Of a DNA stretch of 42,225 bases, positions 16,653-25,003 are shown piece after piece. The notes beneath the pieces are model-generated. The model worked only from the letters and a program-made list of their open reading frames with translations. It did not search any database and was not told where the DNA came from. Position 1 is the first letter of the stretch. Every line of letters starts with the position of its first letter. Where the stretch lies: positions 1 to 42,225 of the forward strand of contig JAADFW010000285.1 in assembly GCA_013152655.1 (NCBI GenBank), written 5' to 3'. The position numbers and the translations under genes are program-made. The stretch is from Chlorobiota bacterium (lineage in GTDB: Bacteria > Bacteroidota > Bacteroidia > Bacteroidales > B39-G9).

Positions 16653-17939
16653 ATGCCAATAATACTTAAAAATGCAACTTTTATAAATTGGGAAACGTTA
16701 CAATTTAAAAACACTAATGTTTTAATTAACAATGAGTTAAGTAAAGGTATTTCATTTATTAATTCAATTAACGAATTGGATAAAACGAAATACGAAATCA
16801 TTGATTGTTCAGGAAAATATGTAACCAAATCTTTTGCTTTAGGGCATCATCATATATATTCTGCTTTAGCACGAGGAATGGGAGCACCTAAAAAATCGCC
16901 GGATAATTTTCTTGAAATATTAAAATATATCTGGTGGACATTAGATAAGTCGCTTGATAAAGAAATGATTGAAGCCAGTGCTTTAACCACAGCCATAGCA
17001 TGTGCAAAAAACGGGGTAACATTTGCTATTGACCATCATGCTTCACCATATGCAATAGAAGGTTCATTGGAAATAATTGCCAAAGCATTTGACAGAGTGG
17101 GAGTTTCACACCTATTGTGCTATGAAATTACTGACAGGGACGGATTGGAATATGCTAACAAAGGCCTGGACGAATCGGAAAACTATTTAAACTCAAATCA
17201 AGGGCTGGTTGGGCTACATGCAGCATTTACGGTTGGTAATCAAACTTTAAAAAAAGCGGTTGATTTGGCAAATAGGCATAATTCAGGTATTCATATTCAT
17301 GTAGCTGAAGATTTATACGACCAGAAATTTTCAATAAAGAATTACCAAAAAAGAGTAATTGAAAGATTAAATGAGTTTGGCATTTTAAAAATGAACAAGT
17401 CAATTTTAGGACATTGCTTACATTTAAACGATAATGAAAAGCAATTAGTTGCCAACTCTAATGCATGGATTGTACAAAATACCGAAAGCAATTTAAACAA
17501 TAATGTAGGATACTTTAATTCTGTTGGCCTTGGTAATAATATTATGCTCGGAACCGACGGAATGCATAGTAATATACTGCAAAGTGCCAAGGCAGCTTTT
17601 TTTGTCGGACAAGGATTTGATTCTATTAATTATCAGGGTATTTATCAACGATTTAGGAATGTGCATCGTTATTTAAAAACTAATGATTTTGAAGGGGATA
17701 AGGATAATAACCTCGTTATTTTTGATTACGATTCACCTACTGAATTTAATGAAGGAAACTTTTTAGGCCATTTTTTATTTGGCATTGAAAACAGACATAT
17801 TACCAATGTTATTTCAAATGGTGAATTTATTGTAAAAAATCGTGAAATTGTAAAAGTTGATGAACAAGAAATTCTGTCATTTTCAAAAGAACAATCAAAA
17901 AGATTATGGGCTAAAATGAATAAAGCAAATTTTTATTAA
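16653..17939 (+). CDS. ssnA: SsnA-like amidohydrolase / chlorohydrolase family protein
   Basis: The ATG at 16653 gives 428 residues and the usual N-terminus (MPIILKNATFINW); the longer frame runs into the previous gene and is rejected. The metal site motifs of the amidohydrolase superfamily are present: GHHHIYSALARGM (His65, His67), then IDHHASPYAIEGSL, IHIHVAEDLYD, ILGHCLHL and LGTDGMHSN. The DHHASP block and the YD after HVAED recall E. coli SsnA closely. SsnA-type proteins deaminate or hydrolyse a ring compound in purine and selenium-linked catabolism; the substrate here is not known. It is 34 bases downstream of the CoA-binding gene, so it is probably in the same operon as the hydroxylase. 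It converges on the MFS gene with 23 bases between stops. Confidence 0.75.
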   Translation: MPIILKNATFINWETLQFKNTNVLINNELSKGISFINSINELDKTKYEIIDCSGKYVTKSFALGHHHIYSALARGMGAPKKSPDNFLEILKYIWWTLDKSLDKEMIEASALTTAIACAKNGVTFAIDHHASPYAIEGSLEIIAKAFDRVGVSHLLCYEITDRDGLEYANKGLDESENYLNSNQGLVGLHAAFTVGNQTLKKAVDLANRHNSGIHIHVAEDLYDQKFSIKNYQKRVIERLNEFGILKMNKSILGHCLHLNDNEKQLVANSNAWIVQNTESNLNNNVGYFNSVGLGNNIMLGTDGMHSNILQSAKAAFFVGQGFDSINYQGIYQRFRNVHRYLKTNDFEGDKDNNLVIFDYDSPTEFNEGNFLGHFLFGIENRHITNVISNGEFIVKNREIVKVDEQEILSFSKEQSKRLWAKMNKANFY

Positions 17940-17962
17940 ATAAAAACAGTTCAAATATCTCG

Positions 17963-19225
17963 TTATTTACCTACCATAGGCGATTCTTTTAAAAATAAAA
18001 CTCCAACAAACGCGATAGCAGTTAGAAAAACAAAAGCAACTAAATACGACTCTAAATACATATTGTTTTTAATGCTCATGGCAGTAACAAAAATTATTCC
18101 GGTAACCTGGCCTGAAAACATTAGCAATCCTTGCGAAGTTGATTCCGGTGCAGGATAGTTTACTTCAGCAGCATATTGAAAACCAATAGGCCCGGCGCTC
18201 ATTACAAAAAATCCAAGAAAAAAGGAAGCTGTTAAAGCAATGTTATAAATACTGCTAATGTTGCTTGAAAAAATATTAGCAAAACTTAGTACAAAAACAC
18301 TTGGTACCATTCCTGCCAAACAAATTACAATAAACAGCTTTCTTTTTTGAAACTTATCGGACAAAGTAGGAATAATTATAGCCCCAATAATGCCGCCAAT
18401 AAGCATTAATCCACCAATTAAGCCATCTGAATCTACTACGCCTATTTTGGCAGCAATTGAATCTGTCATTGCACTAATGGCATTAAATATGCCCAAACCA
18501 ATTAAAAATAATAAAATGGTTAACAACATATCGCGTTGCTTAAAAATATGTTTTAACCCTTCTTTAAACTTAAGTCTGTAATTTTGATTGTTGGCATCCG
18601 TAATGTAATCTTTGTCTTTAATAAATAGAATGGCTAAAACAGCAGTAATAGCAGTAATAATTCCATATAGCATTAACATTTTATCAAAACCGGTACCATA
18701 ACCGGGCTTATTCGGATTAGAGCCAATCATAATTGGAGCTATTAGCATAGCGGCCATAATACCAAGATATTGAGCTAAAGCAGCAAATCCGGCAGCTAAA
18801 GCTCTCTCTTTAAGAGGAAACCAGCGGGCTGTCAAAGCAGTTACAGCATTAATAATAAACGGCTGTGCAATTGCAAGCCCCACTTGACTAACCATAACTA
18901 TTTGCAAATTCTGGGCAAAAAAGCCTTTTGTTAAAGCACTTATTCCGGCAAGAATTGCCCCAAAGCCAATCCCTTTTTTTATTCCATATGTATCAATAAT
19001 ATACGAAGCAGGAAAACTAAACAGTATAAATATCAACATATAAATAGTTGCCAGAAAATCAATATTATAGAATGAATTTACATTAAATTGCCCTTTATAA
19101 AATACTTCAGCAGGCCGAACAACAGCAGCATGCGATAGCCACTGAATTTGAATAGTAATATTAATTAACATGAATGCAATAAGCACAACCCACCTGTACC
19201 GTGTATATTCCTTTTGTGTGTTCAT
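17963..19225 (-). CDS. Major facilitator superfamily transporter
   Basis: The ATG at 19225 (MNTQKEYTRYRW) gives 420 residues with about twelve hydrophobic helices, a charged central loop (IKDKDYITDANNQNYRLKFKEG, about 205-230) and the loop 2-3 segment SYIIDTYGIKKGIGFG that stands for the MFS signature. The first periplasmic loop is long (VVRPAEVFYKGQFNVNSF). Such short-loop carriers move small metabolites across the inner membrane. The helices TARWFPLKERALAAG resemble the nitrate/oxalate and FLVCR-like carriers, where the phrase WFP.+ER.+A is common. The substrate is unknown. It converges tail to tail with the ssnA-like gene, so a supply role for that pathway is possible but not shown by shared transcription. 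Confidence 0.8.
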   Translation of the reverse strand: MNTQKEYTRYRWVVLIAFMLINITIQIQWLSHAAVVRPAEVFYKGQFNVNSFYNIDFLATIYMLIFILFSFPASYIIDTYGIKKGIGFGAILAGISALTKGFFAQNLQIVMVSQVGLAIAQPFIINAVTALTARWFPLKERALAAGFAALAQYLGIMAAMLIAPIMIGSNPNKPGYGTGFDKMLMLYGIITAITAVLAILFIKDKDYITDANNQNYRLKFKEGLKHIFKQRDMLLTILLFLIGLGIFNAISAMTDSIAAKIGVVDSDGLIGGLMLIGGIIGAIIIPTLSDKFQKRKLFIVICLAGMVPSVFVLSFANIFSSNISSIYNIALTASFFLGFFVMSAGPIGFQYAAEVNYPAPESTSQGLLMFSGQVTGIIFVTAMSIKNNMYLESYLVAFVFLTAIAFVGVLFLKESPMVGK

Positions 19226-19448
19226 AAGATTAATTCTATTTTGTATCAATTCAAGTTCAAATATAATTAGAGTCCGTCAATAAATAAGCACAAATAAGTT
19301 AAAAATGAAATTACAATAGTTAAATATCAAATTACAAATTTGCCTTTTTCAGCTATTCTATTTAACTAATTTTTACCAATGCTGTTAAATTTCGGTTAAG
19401 GTTCATTGGTAATTTTCTGCCTTTCAATTTGTTTAAGTATTTTTAAAT

Positions 19449-20492
19449 ATGAAAAAAACTTTCTGGTTTTCCATGATATTGTTATTGAGTTTTGCTTGTG
19501 ATAAGAGTGATGTAAATGTTCAAAATGAATTTAATAATACTAACTTAAGTTCCTGGGATATTAATACGGATTACATTATTGGTGAGTTAAATAATAATTT
19601 TCCTTTAGTAAGTAAACCTGTATTTATTAATGTAAGGGAAGAGGATAAGCTTAATTTAGATGATAAAGTATTTGCTGTTAAATACAACAATACTGTGAAA
19701 GTTTTTCCTGTTGTAAACATTTATAGTATTGAAATTGTAAATGATGTAATTGATGATTTACAATATATGGTTTCTCTTTGTCCAAAAACTATGAGTGCAT
19801 TAAGTTGGAATAGGATAAATGGTCATGATACCGCTGAATATAGAGCTTCTGGCATGTTATATAAAAGTAATTTATTGCCTTTAGATACAAAAACTGGTGA
19901 CATCTGGTCACAAATGCTATCAATATGTGTTAAAGGGAAAAATGCAGGAATTATTCCCCAAAGAGTTACTTTAATAGAGACTAACTGGAATACAATAACC
20001 AGTTATTACCCTGAAGCTATGGTTTTTCAATTGTATGAAGATGCTACTGTTTCAGGTGGAAATTATGAAAAAAATGAACCTATTATTGATGAAGAAGATG
20101 AGGATAATTCGGATAATACTAATATTGATTTTAACATTCCAAAAGGAGACAGAATATTTGGAATTCCCGGATTAAATAAGCTCAAAATATTTACAAATAA
20201 TTTTTTTAATGACTCAACGCATCTTTATACTGAACAATCATATATAATTGTTGGTAATAATTCAATAGATTATGTTCATGCATTTTACCGTAAAAACGGA
20301 TTAAACTTTTATGCTGTACAAAATGAATTACCGGTAATAATGGCAGATAACCAAGGGAACAAATGGGATTTGTTTGGTTATGCAGTTGAAGGGCCTTTAA
20401 AAGGAGAAAAGTTAAATTCACCTACATCATTCAAAGCATACTGGTGGGCATGGAATGATTTTTTTTCAACAATTGAATTGTTTGGAAATTAA
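19449..20492 (+). CDS. DUF3179 family lipoprotein
   Basis: A 347-residue protein with a lipoprotein signal (MKKTFWFSMILLLSFAC). The body follows the DUF3179 plan: VKVFPVVNIYSIEIVND (the YP..L..HEIVND region), VSLCPKTMSALSWNR with the conserved Cys-Pro, RASGMLYKSNLLPLDTKTGDIW, and a Trp-containing stretch before YPEAMVFQ. An acidic insert (IIDEEDEDNSDN, about 215-227) is extra. The family is exported and of unknown function. The next gene, an ATP-grasp enzyme, begins 63 bases downstream and may be co-transcribed. Confidence 0.8.
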   Translation: MKKTFWFSMILLLSFACDKSDVNVQNEFNNTNLSSWDINTDYIIGELNNNFPLVSKPVFINVREEDKLNLDDKVFAVKYNNTVKVFPVVNIYSIEIVNDVIDDLQYMVSLCPKTMSALSWNRINGHDTAEYRASGMLYKSNLLPLDTKTGDIWSQMLSICVKGKNAGIIPQRVTLIETNWNTITSYYPEAMVFQLYEDATVSGGNYEKNEPIIDEEDEDNSDNTNIDFNIPKGDRIFGIPGLNKLKIFTNNFFNDSTHLYTEQSYIIVGNNSIDYVHAFYRKNGLNFYAVQNELPVIMADNQGNKWDLFGYAVEGPLKGEKLNSPTSFKAYWWAWNDFFSTIELFGN

Positions 20493-20555
20493 AACTGCCA
20501 AATTTTGAGTTATTTTAATAATGTATTTTACTTTTAGGCTTCCAAATATTTAAGC

Positions 20556-21599
20556 ATGTTAAGTATTAAAGAACGATTTTATTTATTTTTTATAAAAATC
20601 TTTCGTTACGAATTCTGGCCTTACTATATTCTTTATTTTCCTGCTTTACTATATAGTTTTATTTTTGCTATAAAGGCAAAATCATTAGTTTATTTTTCAG
20701 CTGCAAATCCATCTATGAAGTATGGTGGGGCTTTTGGCATGTCAAAAGCTGAAATTTTAAATTCGGTAAATAGTGATTTCAAGCCTGTTTCTATTTTAGC
20801 TAAATATCCTTTCTCAATAAATAAAATAGAAGAACTATTAGAATTGAATAAATTGAATTACCCGATTATAGCCAAGCCTGATGTTGGAGAACGTGGCATT
20901 CAGGTTGAAAAAATTGTTTCAAAAAAGGCACTTGAATTATATCTTAATACTATAAAAGAAAGCATTATTATTCAGGAATATATTGATTTTGATAATGAAA
21001 TAGGTGTCTTATATTATCGATATCCAAATGAGAATGAAGGCCATATTTCTTCAGTAGTTAAACGTAAATTTTTAATAATAGAAGGAGATGGGAAACACAC
21101 ATTGCAAGAATTAATGAAGAAAGATTTAAGGTCATTAATGCGTTTTGACTATTTAACAAAAAAATACAGTAATATTTTAAACAAAATCATATCTAAGGGA
21201 GAAAAAATTCTTCTGGAACCAATTGGCAATCATAATAGGGGAACAGTATTTTTAAATGGAAACTATTTAATCAACAAAGAATTAGTAAGTGTTTTTGATA
21301 ATATAGCTAAGGATTTAAAAGGCTTTTATTATGGCCGTTTCGATTTAAAATATAACTCATTAGAAGAACTCTATAAAGGTGAAAAAATTAAAATCTTAGA
21401 AATAAATGGAGTAAATTCAGAACCAGCTCATATTTATGAACCTGCATTTTCTTTGCTGAATGCTTATAAAAGTATATTTAAACATGTTAAAATCATATAT
21501 AATATTAGCAGATATAATCACAAATCAGGAATCAAGTATGGTTCTACACTAATATTCCTCAAAGATATGCGTAATCATAAAAAAAGTAAAAAACAATAA
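20556..21599 (+). CDS. Membrane-associated ATP-grasp enzyme, unknown substrate
   Basis: A 347-residue protein. The first 45 residues are aromatic and hydrophobic (YEFWPYYILYFPALLYSFIFAI) and probably associate with the membrane. The ATP-grasp fold follows: NYPIIAKPDVGERGIQV (the ATP-binding lysine and glycine-rich loop), SIIIQEYIDFDNEIGV, RKFLIIEGDGKHTL, and the metal-binding FDLKYN...ILEINGVNSEPAHIYEP near the end. The pattern is closest to D-alanine-D-alanine ligase and related carboxylate-amine ligases. The substrate is unknown. It stands between the DUF3179 lipoprotein gene and a converging rhodanese gene, with only three bases between stops. Confidence 0.75.
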   Translation: MLSIKERFYLFFIKIFRYEFWPYYILYFPALLYSFIFAIKAKSLVYFSAANPSMKYGGAFGMSKAEILNSVNSDFKPVSILAKYPFSINKIEELLELNKLNYPIIAKPDVGERGIQVEKIVSKKALELYLNTIKESIIIQEYIDFDNEIGVLYYRYPNENEGHISSVVKRKFLIIEGDGKHTLQELMKKDLRSLMRFDYLTKKYSNILNKIISKGEKILLEPIGNHNRGTVFLNGNYLINKELVSVFDNIAKDLKGFYYGRFDLKYNSLEELYKGEKIKILEINGVNSEPAHIYEPAFSLLNAYKSIFKHVKIIYNISRYNHKSGIKYGSTLIFLKDMRNHKKSKKQ

Positions 21600-21602
21600 A
21601 AC

Positions 21603-22079
21603 CTATTTTACAAGAGGATAACTATTTGAATTCCATTTAATAATTCCGCCGAGCATATTATATACTTCTTTAAAGCCCAATTCTTTCATTTTTGCTAAAG
21701 CTTTTCCGGAACGATTTCCCGACCTGCAATAAATTAAATATTTTTTTGTTTTATCTAACTCGTTCAATTGAGTTAAAAAATCAGTATTATAAAAATCAAT
21801 ATTAACAGCATTTTCAATATATCCGGAATTGTACTCACCGGGAGTTCTTATATCTAATATAACAAAATTGTTATTTTTACTATTAGCTTTTATTAAGTTA
21901 TAACTTTCTACAACAGAAATATCAGAAATTACAGGCTTATTACTATTATTTACATGATTTTCAGTTTCTGAGTTACTACAGGAAATACTTGAAAATGAAA
22001 TTATAACTATATAAAACAGTATAAATATTCTATAAATTTTAGAATGTCTTAATAAAAATTGAAACTTATTTAAACTCAT
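21603..22079 (-). CDS. Rhodanese-domain lipoprotein
   Basis: A 158-residue protein with an N-terminal hydrophobic segment and a lipobox-like SSISC (Cys34). Residues about 53-157 are one rhodanese domain: FVILDIRTPGEYNSGYIENAVNI and the active loop YCRSGNRS with Cys118, then ELGFKEVYNMLGGIIKWN. The domain carries a sulfane sulfur on the cysteine and transfers it to an acceptor such as cyanide or a thiol. Its export to the periplasm is common in Bacteroidota. The gene is divergent from the egtB-like gene, which also handles sulfur, across a 231-base gap; a shared role is only a guess. Confidence 0.85.
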   Translation of the reverse strand: MSLNKFQFLLRHSKIYRIFILFYIVIISFSSISCSNSETENHVNNSNKPVISDISVVESYNLIKANSKNNNFVILDIRTPGEYNSGYIENAVNIDFYNTDFLTQLNELDKTKKYLIYCRSGNRSGKALAKMKELGFKEVYNMLGGIIKWNSNSYPLVK

Positions 22080-22170
22080 ATTAAATATTTGTTACGTATT
22101 AAAAAAATAAAAATTATTACTATTATTTAAACAGTAGCAATTTAATAATTTATGCAAAAGCCCCGAATGA

Positions 22171-22184
22171 TTGTTGTGTTTTTA
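22171..22184 (+). repeat. 14-base element shared with 23641-23654
   Basis: TTGTTGTGTTTTTA is found here, 127 bases before the egtB-like start, and again before the aminotransferase gene. Upstream flanks are also alike (CCCCGAATGA here, CCGCAAACGT there). It may be a shared regulatory site or the remnant of a small repeat. Confidence 0.35.
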
Positions 22185-22310
22185 AACTTTTTTTAACGCT
22201 TGTGTGTTAAAGAATTATTTTTATTTATATCATTTTATTTTTATAGTTTAATAAAACCTCTAAATTGGTTAATTTAGCATAAATTAGTTACTTAAAATAG
22301 CATTAATAAA

Positions 22311-23567
22311 ATGGAAAAACAGCTTAGCCTTATTAAGTTTTTTAAAGAAACGCGACAACAAACAGAAAGCATTTGCCAACCATTAGAACCGGAAGATTAT
22401 CTTTCACAGCCAACTGAAAATGTTAGTCCGCCTAAATGGCACTTAGGCCATACTACCTGGTTTTACGAAGCATTAATCTTAAAAGTATTTCACAAAAATT
22501 ATAAGGTTTTTGATGAAGATTATTTTTTTCTGTTTAATAGCTACTATAACACTCTGGGCGATAGAACAAATCGCTTTGAAAGGGGTAATCAAACCAGGCC
22601 TGTTTTAAAAAAAATATACGAATACAGATCGTATGTTGATTATGAATTAGTAAAATTTTTAGAAAATAATTCATCAGAAGTTGAAAAAATATACTCAATT
22701 CTTGAATTGGGCATAAATCATGAAAAACAGCATCAAGAGCTTCTGATAACTGACATCAAATATATTCTCTATCAAAATAAGGTTTTGCCGTCATATCAGA
22801 GTTTTAAGAATAACATTTTTCAGGCTAATAAACCATTAAATAATGAAATGATAAAAGTTGATGAAGGTATCTACCAAATTGGCTATAATGGGCCTGATTT
22901 TCATTTTGATAATGAAGAAGGAGAACATAAGGTTTATTTAGAAGCATTTAAATTTGCAAAACATACTGTGACTAATGAAGCATATTTAGAATTTATATTA
23001 AATGATGGTTATAAAGATTTCAGACACTGGCTTTCTGATGGTTGGACATGGATAAACGAAAATAATATTGAATCTCCACTATTTTGGAAAAACATAGATG
23101 GAAAATGGTTTTATTATACATTAGGTGGTTTACGAGAAATTGACTTACATGCACCCGTTTGCCATATTAGTTTTTACGAAGCTGATGCATATGCAACCTG
23201 GGCAGGCAAAAGATTATTAACTGAATTTGAATGGGAAGTAGCTGCAAAAAAATTTGCAAATAATAAAACTGACAGCAATTGTTTGGAAAAAAATATTTTA
23301 TCACCAATTCCGGCTCATAAATCAGTTAATCAATTACTTGGTAATGTTTGGGAATGGACTAATAGTGCATATTTGGCATACCCGTATTTTAAAATTGCCG
23401 AAGGGGCTTTAGCCGAATATAATGGAAAATTTATGGCTAATCAAATGGTTTTGCGTGGTGGCTCTTGTGCAACTCCATTATCACAAGTACGAATTCACTA
23501 TAGAAATTTCTTCTATTTACATGAAAGATGGCAATTTACAGGAATTAGACTGGCAGAATATAGCTAA
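22311..23567 (+). CDS. egtB: EgtB-like iron sulfoxide synthase (DinB_2 plus FGE-sulfatase domains)
   Basis: A 418-residue two-domain protein. Residues about 8-155 are a DinB_2 helical bundle with WHLGHTTWF (His47) and the motif NHEKQHQE (His137, His141), the three-histidine iron site of EgtB. Residues about 190-418 form a formylglycine-generating-enzyme-like domain: GPDFHFDNEEGEHKV, VTNEAYLEFI, ATWAGKRLLTEFEWEVAA, LLGNVWEWT and LRGGSC near the end. EgtB joins cysteine or gamma-glutamylcysteine to hercynine with oxygen to make the ergothioneine precursor. The hercynine-forming methyltransferase EgtD, usually adjacent, is not in this window. The gene has its own 231-base upstream region. Ovothiol-type enzymes are an alternative, but the extra methyltransferase domain of OvoA is missing. 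Confidence 0.85.
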   Translation: MEKQLSLIKFFKETRQQTESICQPLEPEDYLSQPTENVSPPKWHLGHTTWFYEALILKVFHKNYKVFDEDYFFLFNSYYNTLGDRTNRFERGNQTRPVLKKIYEYRSYVDYELVKFLENNSSEVEKIYSILELGINHEKQHQELLITDIKYILYQNKVLPSYQSFKNNIFQANKPLNNEMIKVDEGIYQIGYNGPDFHFDNEEGEHKVYLEAFKFAKHTVTNEAYLEFILNDGYKDFRHWLSDGWTWINENNIESPLFWKNIDGKWFYYTLGGLREIDLHAPVCHISFYEADAYATWAGKRLLTEFEWEVAAKKFANNKTDSNCLEKNILSPIPAHKSVNQLLGNVWEWTNSAYLAYPYFKIAEGALAEYNGKFMANQMVLRGGSCATPLSQVRIHYRNFFYLHERWQFTGIRLAEYS

Positions 23568-23640
23568 TTTATCTTTTGCATTTACAAAGCAAATAACATA
23601 ATTCCATAAAATTGGATATGGGTAAAAAAACCGCAAACGT

Positions 23641-23654
23641 TTGTTGTGTTTTTA
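23641..23654 (+). repeat. 14-base element shared with 22171-22184
   Basis: TTGTTGTGTTTTTA recurs here inside the 287-base gap between the egtB-like gene and the aminotransferase gene. It is 201 bases before the aminotransferase start. Apart from this element I see only AT-rich sequence in the gap. Confidence 0.35.
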
Positions 23655-23854
23655 GTTATTATTTAGAAGAACAATTTGATTTTCTATTCATTTTCATCTT
23701 AAATTTATTAAAATTTTTCTATGTTCTTTTTTTATAGCTGTGCGATTAAAATTAGTTAATAATTGCGTACTATTATATTATTGAATTACAATGTTTTAAG
23801 TTAAATAAAGTTCTTACATATCTAATCTAAATATAACTTTTAAACCTTGAGCTA

Positions 23855-24964
23855 ATGCGTATAAAAAAATCAGGTGCAAAATATTCTGCAATAGTCGGAA
23901 TAGGTGAACAATTAAAAAAGATGAGTAGTGAAACAGGCCGCGAATTCTTGTATTTAAACCGCGGAATAAATGCTGTTGTAAACATTAACCTCACTAACGT
24001 AATTCCTTTAATTGACTTTAATTCTAATGCACTTCAGGTATATCCTGCAAATAGTGGCATCATTGGCCTTAAAAAAGCTATTAATTCGGTTTATTTTCAC
24101 AATAATTCCGGTACGGAAAATATTTTTATTACCAATGGGGGCATGAATGCATTAGATTTAATTATTAGAACAATTAATGTAGAGAAAATATTTATAGCTG
24201 AGTATTTTTGGGGTGCTTACATTAACATTATGAAAATTAATAATACACCTTTTTCTACTTATTTCAATTTCGACTATATTAAACAAAATATTGAGCAATT
24301 AAAAAACAATGCCATTATTATCTGTGACCCAAATAATCCATTAGGTACAAAAATTGACGATAATGAATTGATTGATATTGTTAATTTCTTAAATAAAAAT
24401 AACGTTACTATTATTTGGGATAGCCCTTACAGACGATTATTTTTAGATAATTCCGACATGCTTTATAGTGAATTATTAGCTTTTGAAAATGTTATAATAA
24501 CTGATAGTTTTTCAAAGTCGTTGGGTTTAAGCGGACAGCGTATAGGTTTTGTTCATTCGTTAAATAAAGAGTTTAACGAGCAATTTAATATAAACCTCTT
24601 ATATAATACAAATGGCATAAATGCATTCTCGCAATTGCTGGTTGAAAGATTATTACAAACAGAAGAAGGCAAAAAAGCAACTACTGATTTTAAGCAAACT
24701 ACAGTTGAACACATATCAAAAAATATTAATTATTTAATTGAGAATGGAATTATTGCCTCCGAATTTTATACAAATGCAAAGCCCATTGGTATATTCGTTA
24801 TTGTAAACAAGAATTATCAGCAACTATTAGATGCTAAAATAGGGAGTGTTCCTTTATCTTTTTTTACTTTAAAAAATGATAAATCGGTTGAAAATAATGC
24901 AAGGATTTGTGTATCAGTTAATCATGATAAATTTAAACGTTTTTTTAGTGAGTTATTGAATTAA
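23855..24964 (+). CDS. Class I/II PLP-dependent aminotransferase
   Basis: A 369-residue fold-type I PLP enzyme. Landmarks are ITNGGMNALDLIIR, the DPNNPLG motif at 158-164, IWDSPYRRLFLD with the Asp that contacts the pyridine ring, and the Schiff-base Lys221 in TDSFSKSLGLSGQRIG; a late ARICVSVNHD holds the carboxylate-binding arginine. It likely exchanges an amino group between an amino acid and a keto acid, but the substrate cannot be told, and a C-S lyase (as in EgtE) uses the same fold. The gene is 39 bases upstream of a beta-lactamase-family gene and probably shares its transcript. Confidence 0.85.
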   Translation: MRIKKSGAKYSAIVGIGEQLKKMSSETGREFLYLNRGINAVVNINLTNVIPLIDFNSNALQVYPANSGIIGLKKAINSVYFHNNSGTENIFITNGGMNALDLIIRTINVEKIFIAEYFWGAYINIMKINNTPFSTYFNFDYIKQNIEQLKNNAIIICDPNNPLGTKIDDNELIDIVNFLNKNNVTIIWDSPYRRLFLDNSDMLYSELLAFENVIITDSFSKSLGLSGQRIGFVHSLNKEFNEQFNINLLYNTNGINAFSQLLVERLLQTEEGKKATTDFKQTTVEHISKNINYLIENGIIASEFYTNAKPIGIFVIVNKNYQQLLDAKIGSVPLSFFTLKNDKSVENNARICVSVNHDKFKRFFSELLN

Positions 24965-25003
24965 TTTTCACACTTTTGCATTAGAAAACTGTTACAAATA
25001 TTA

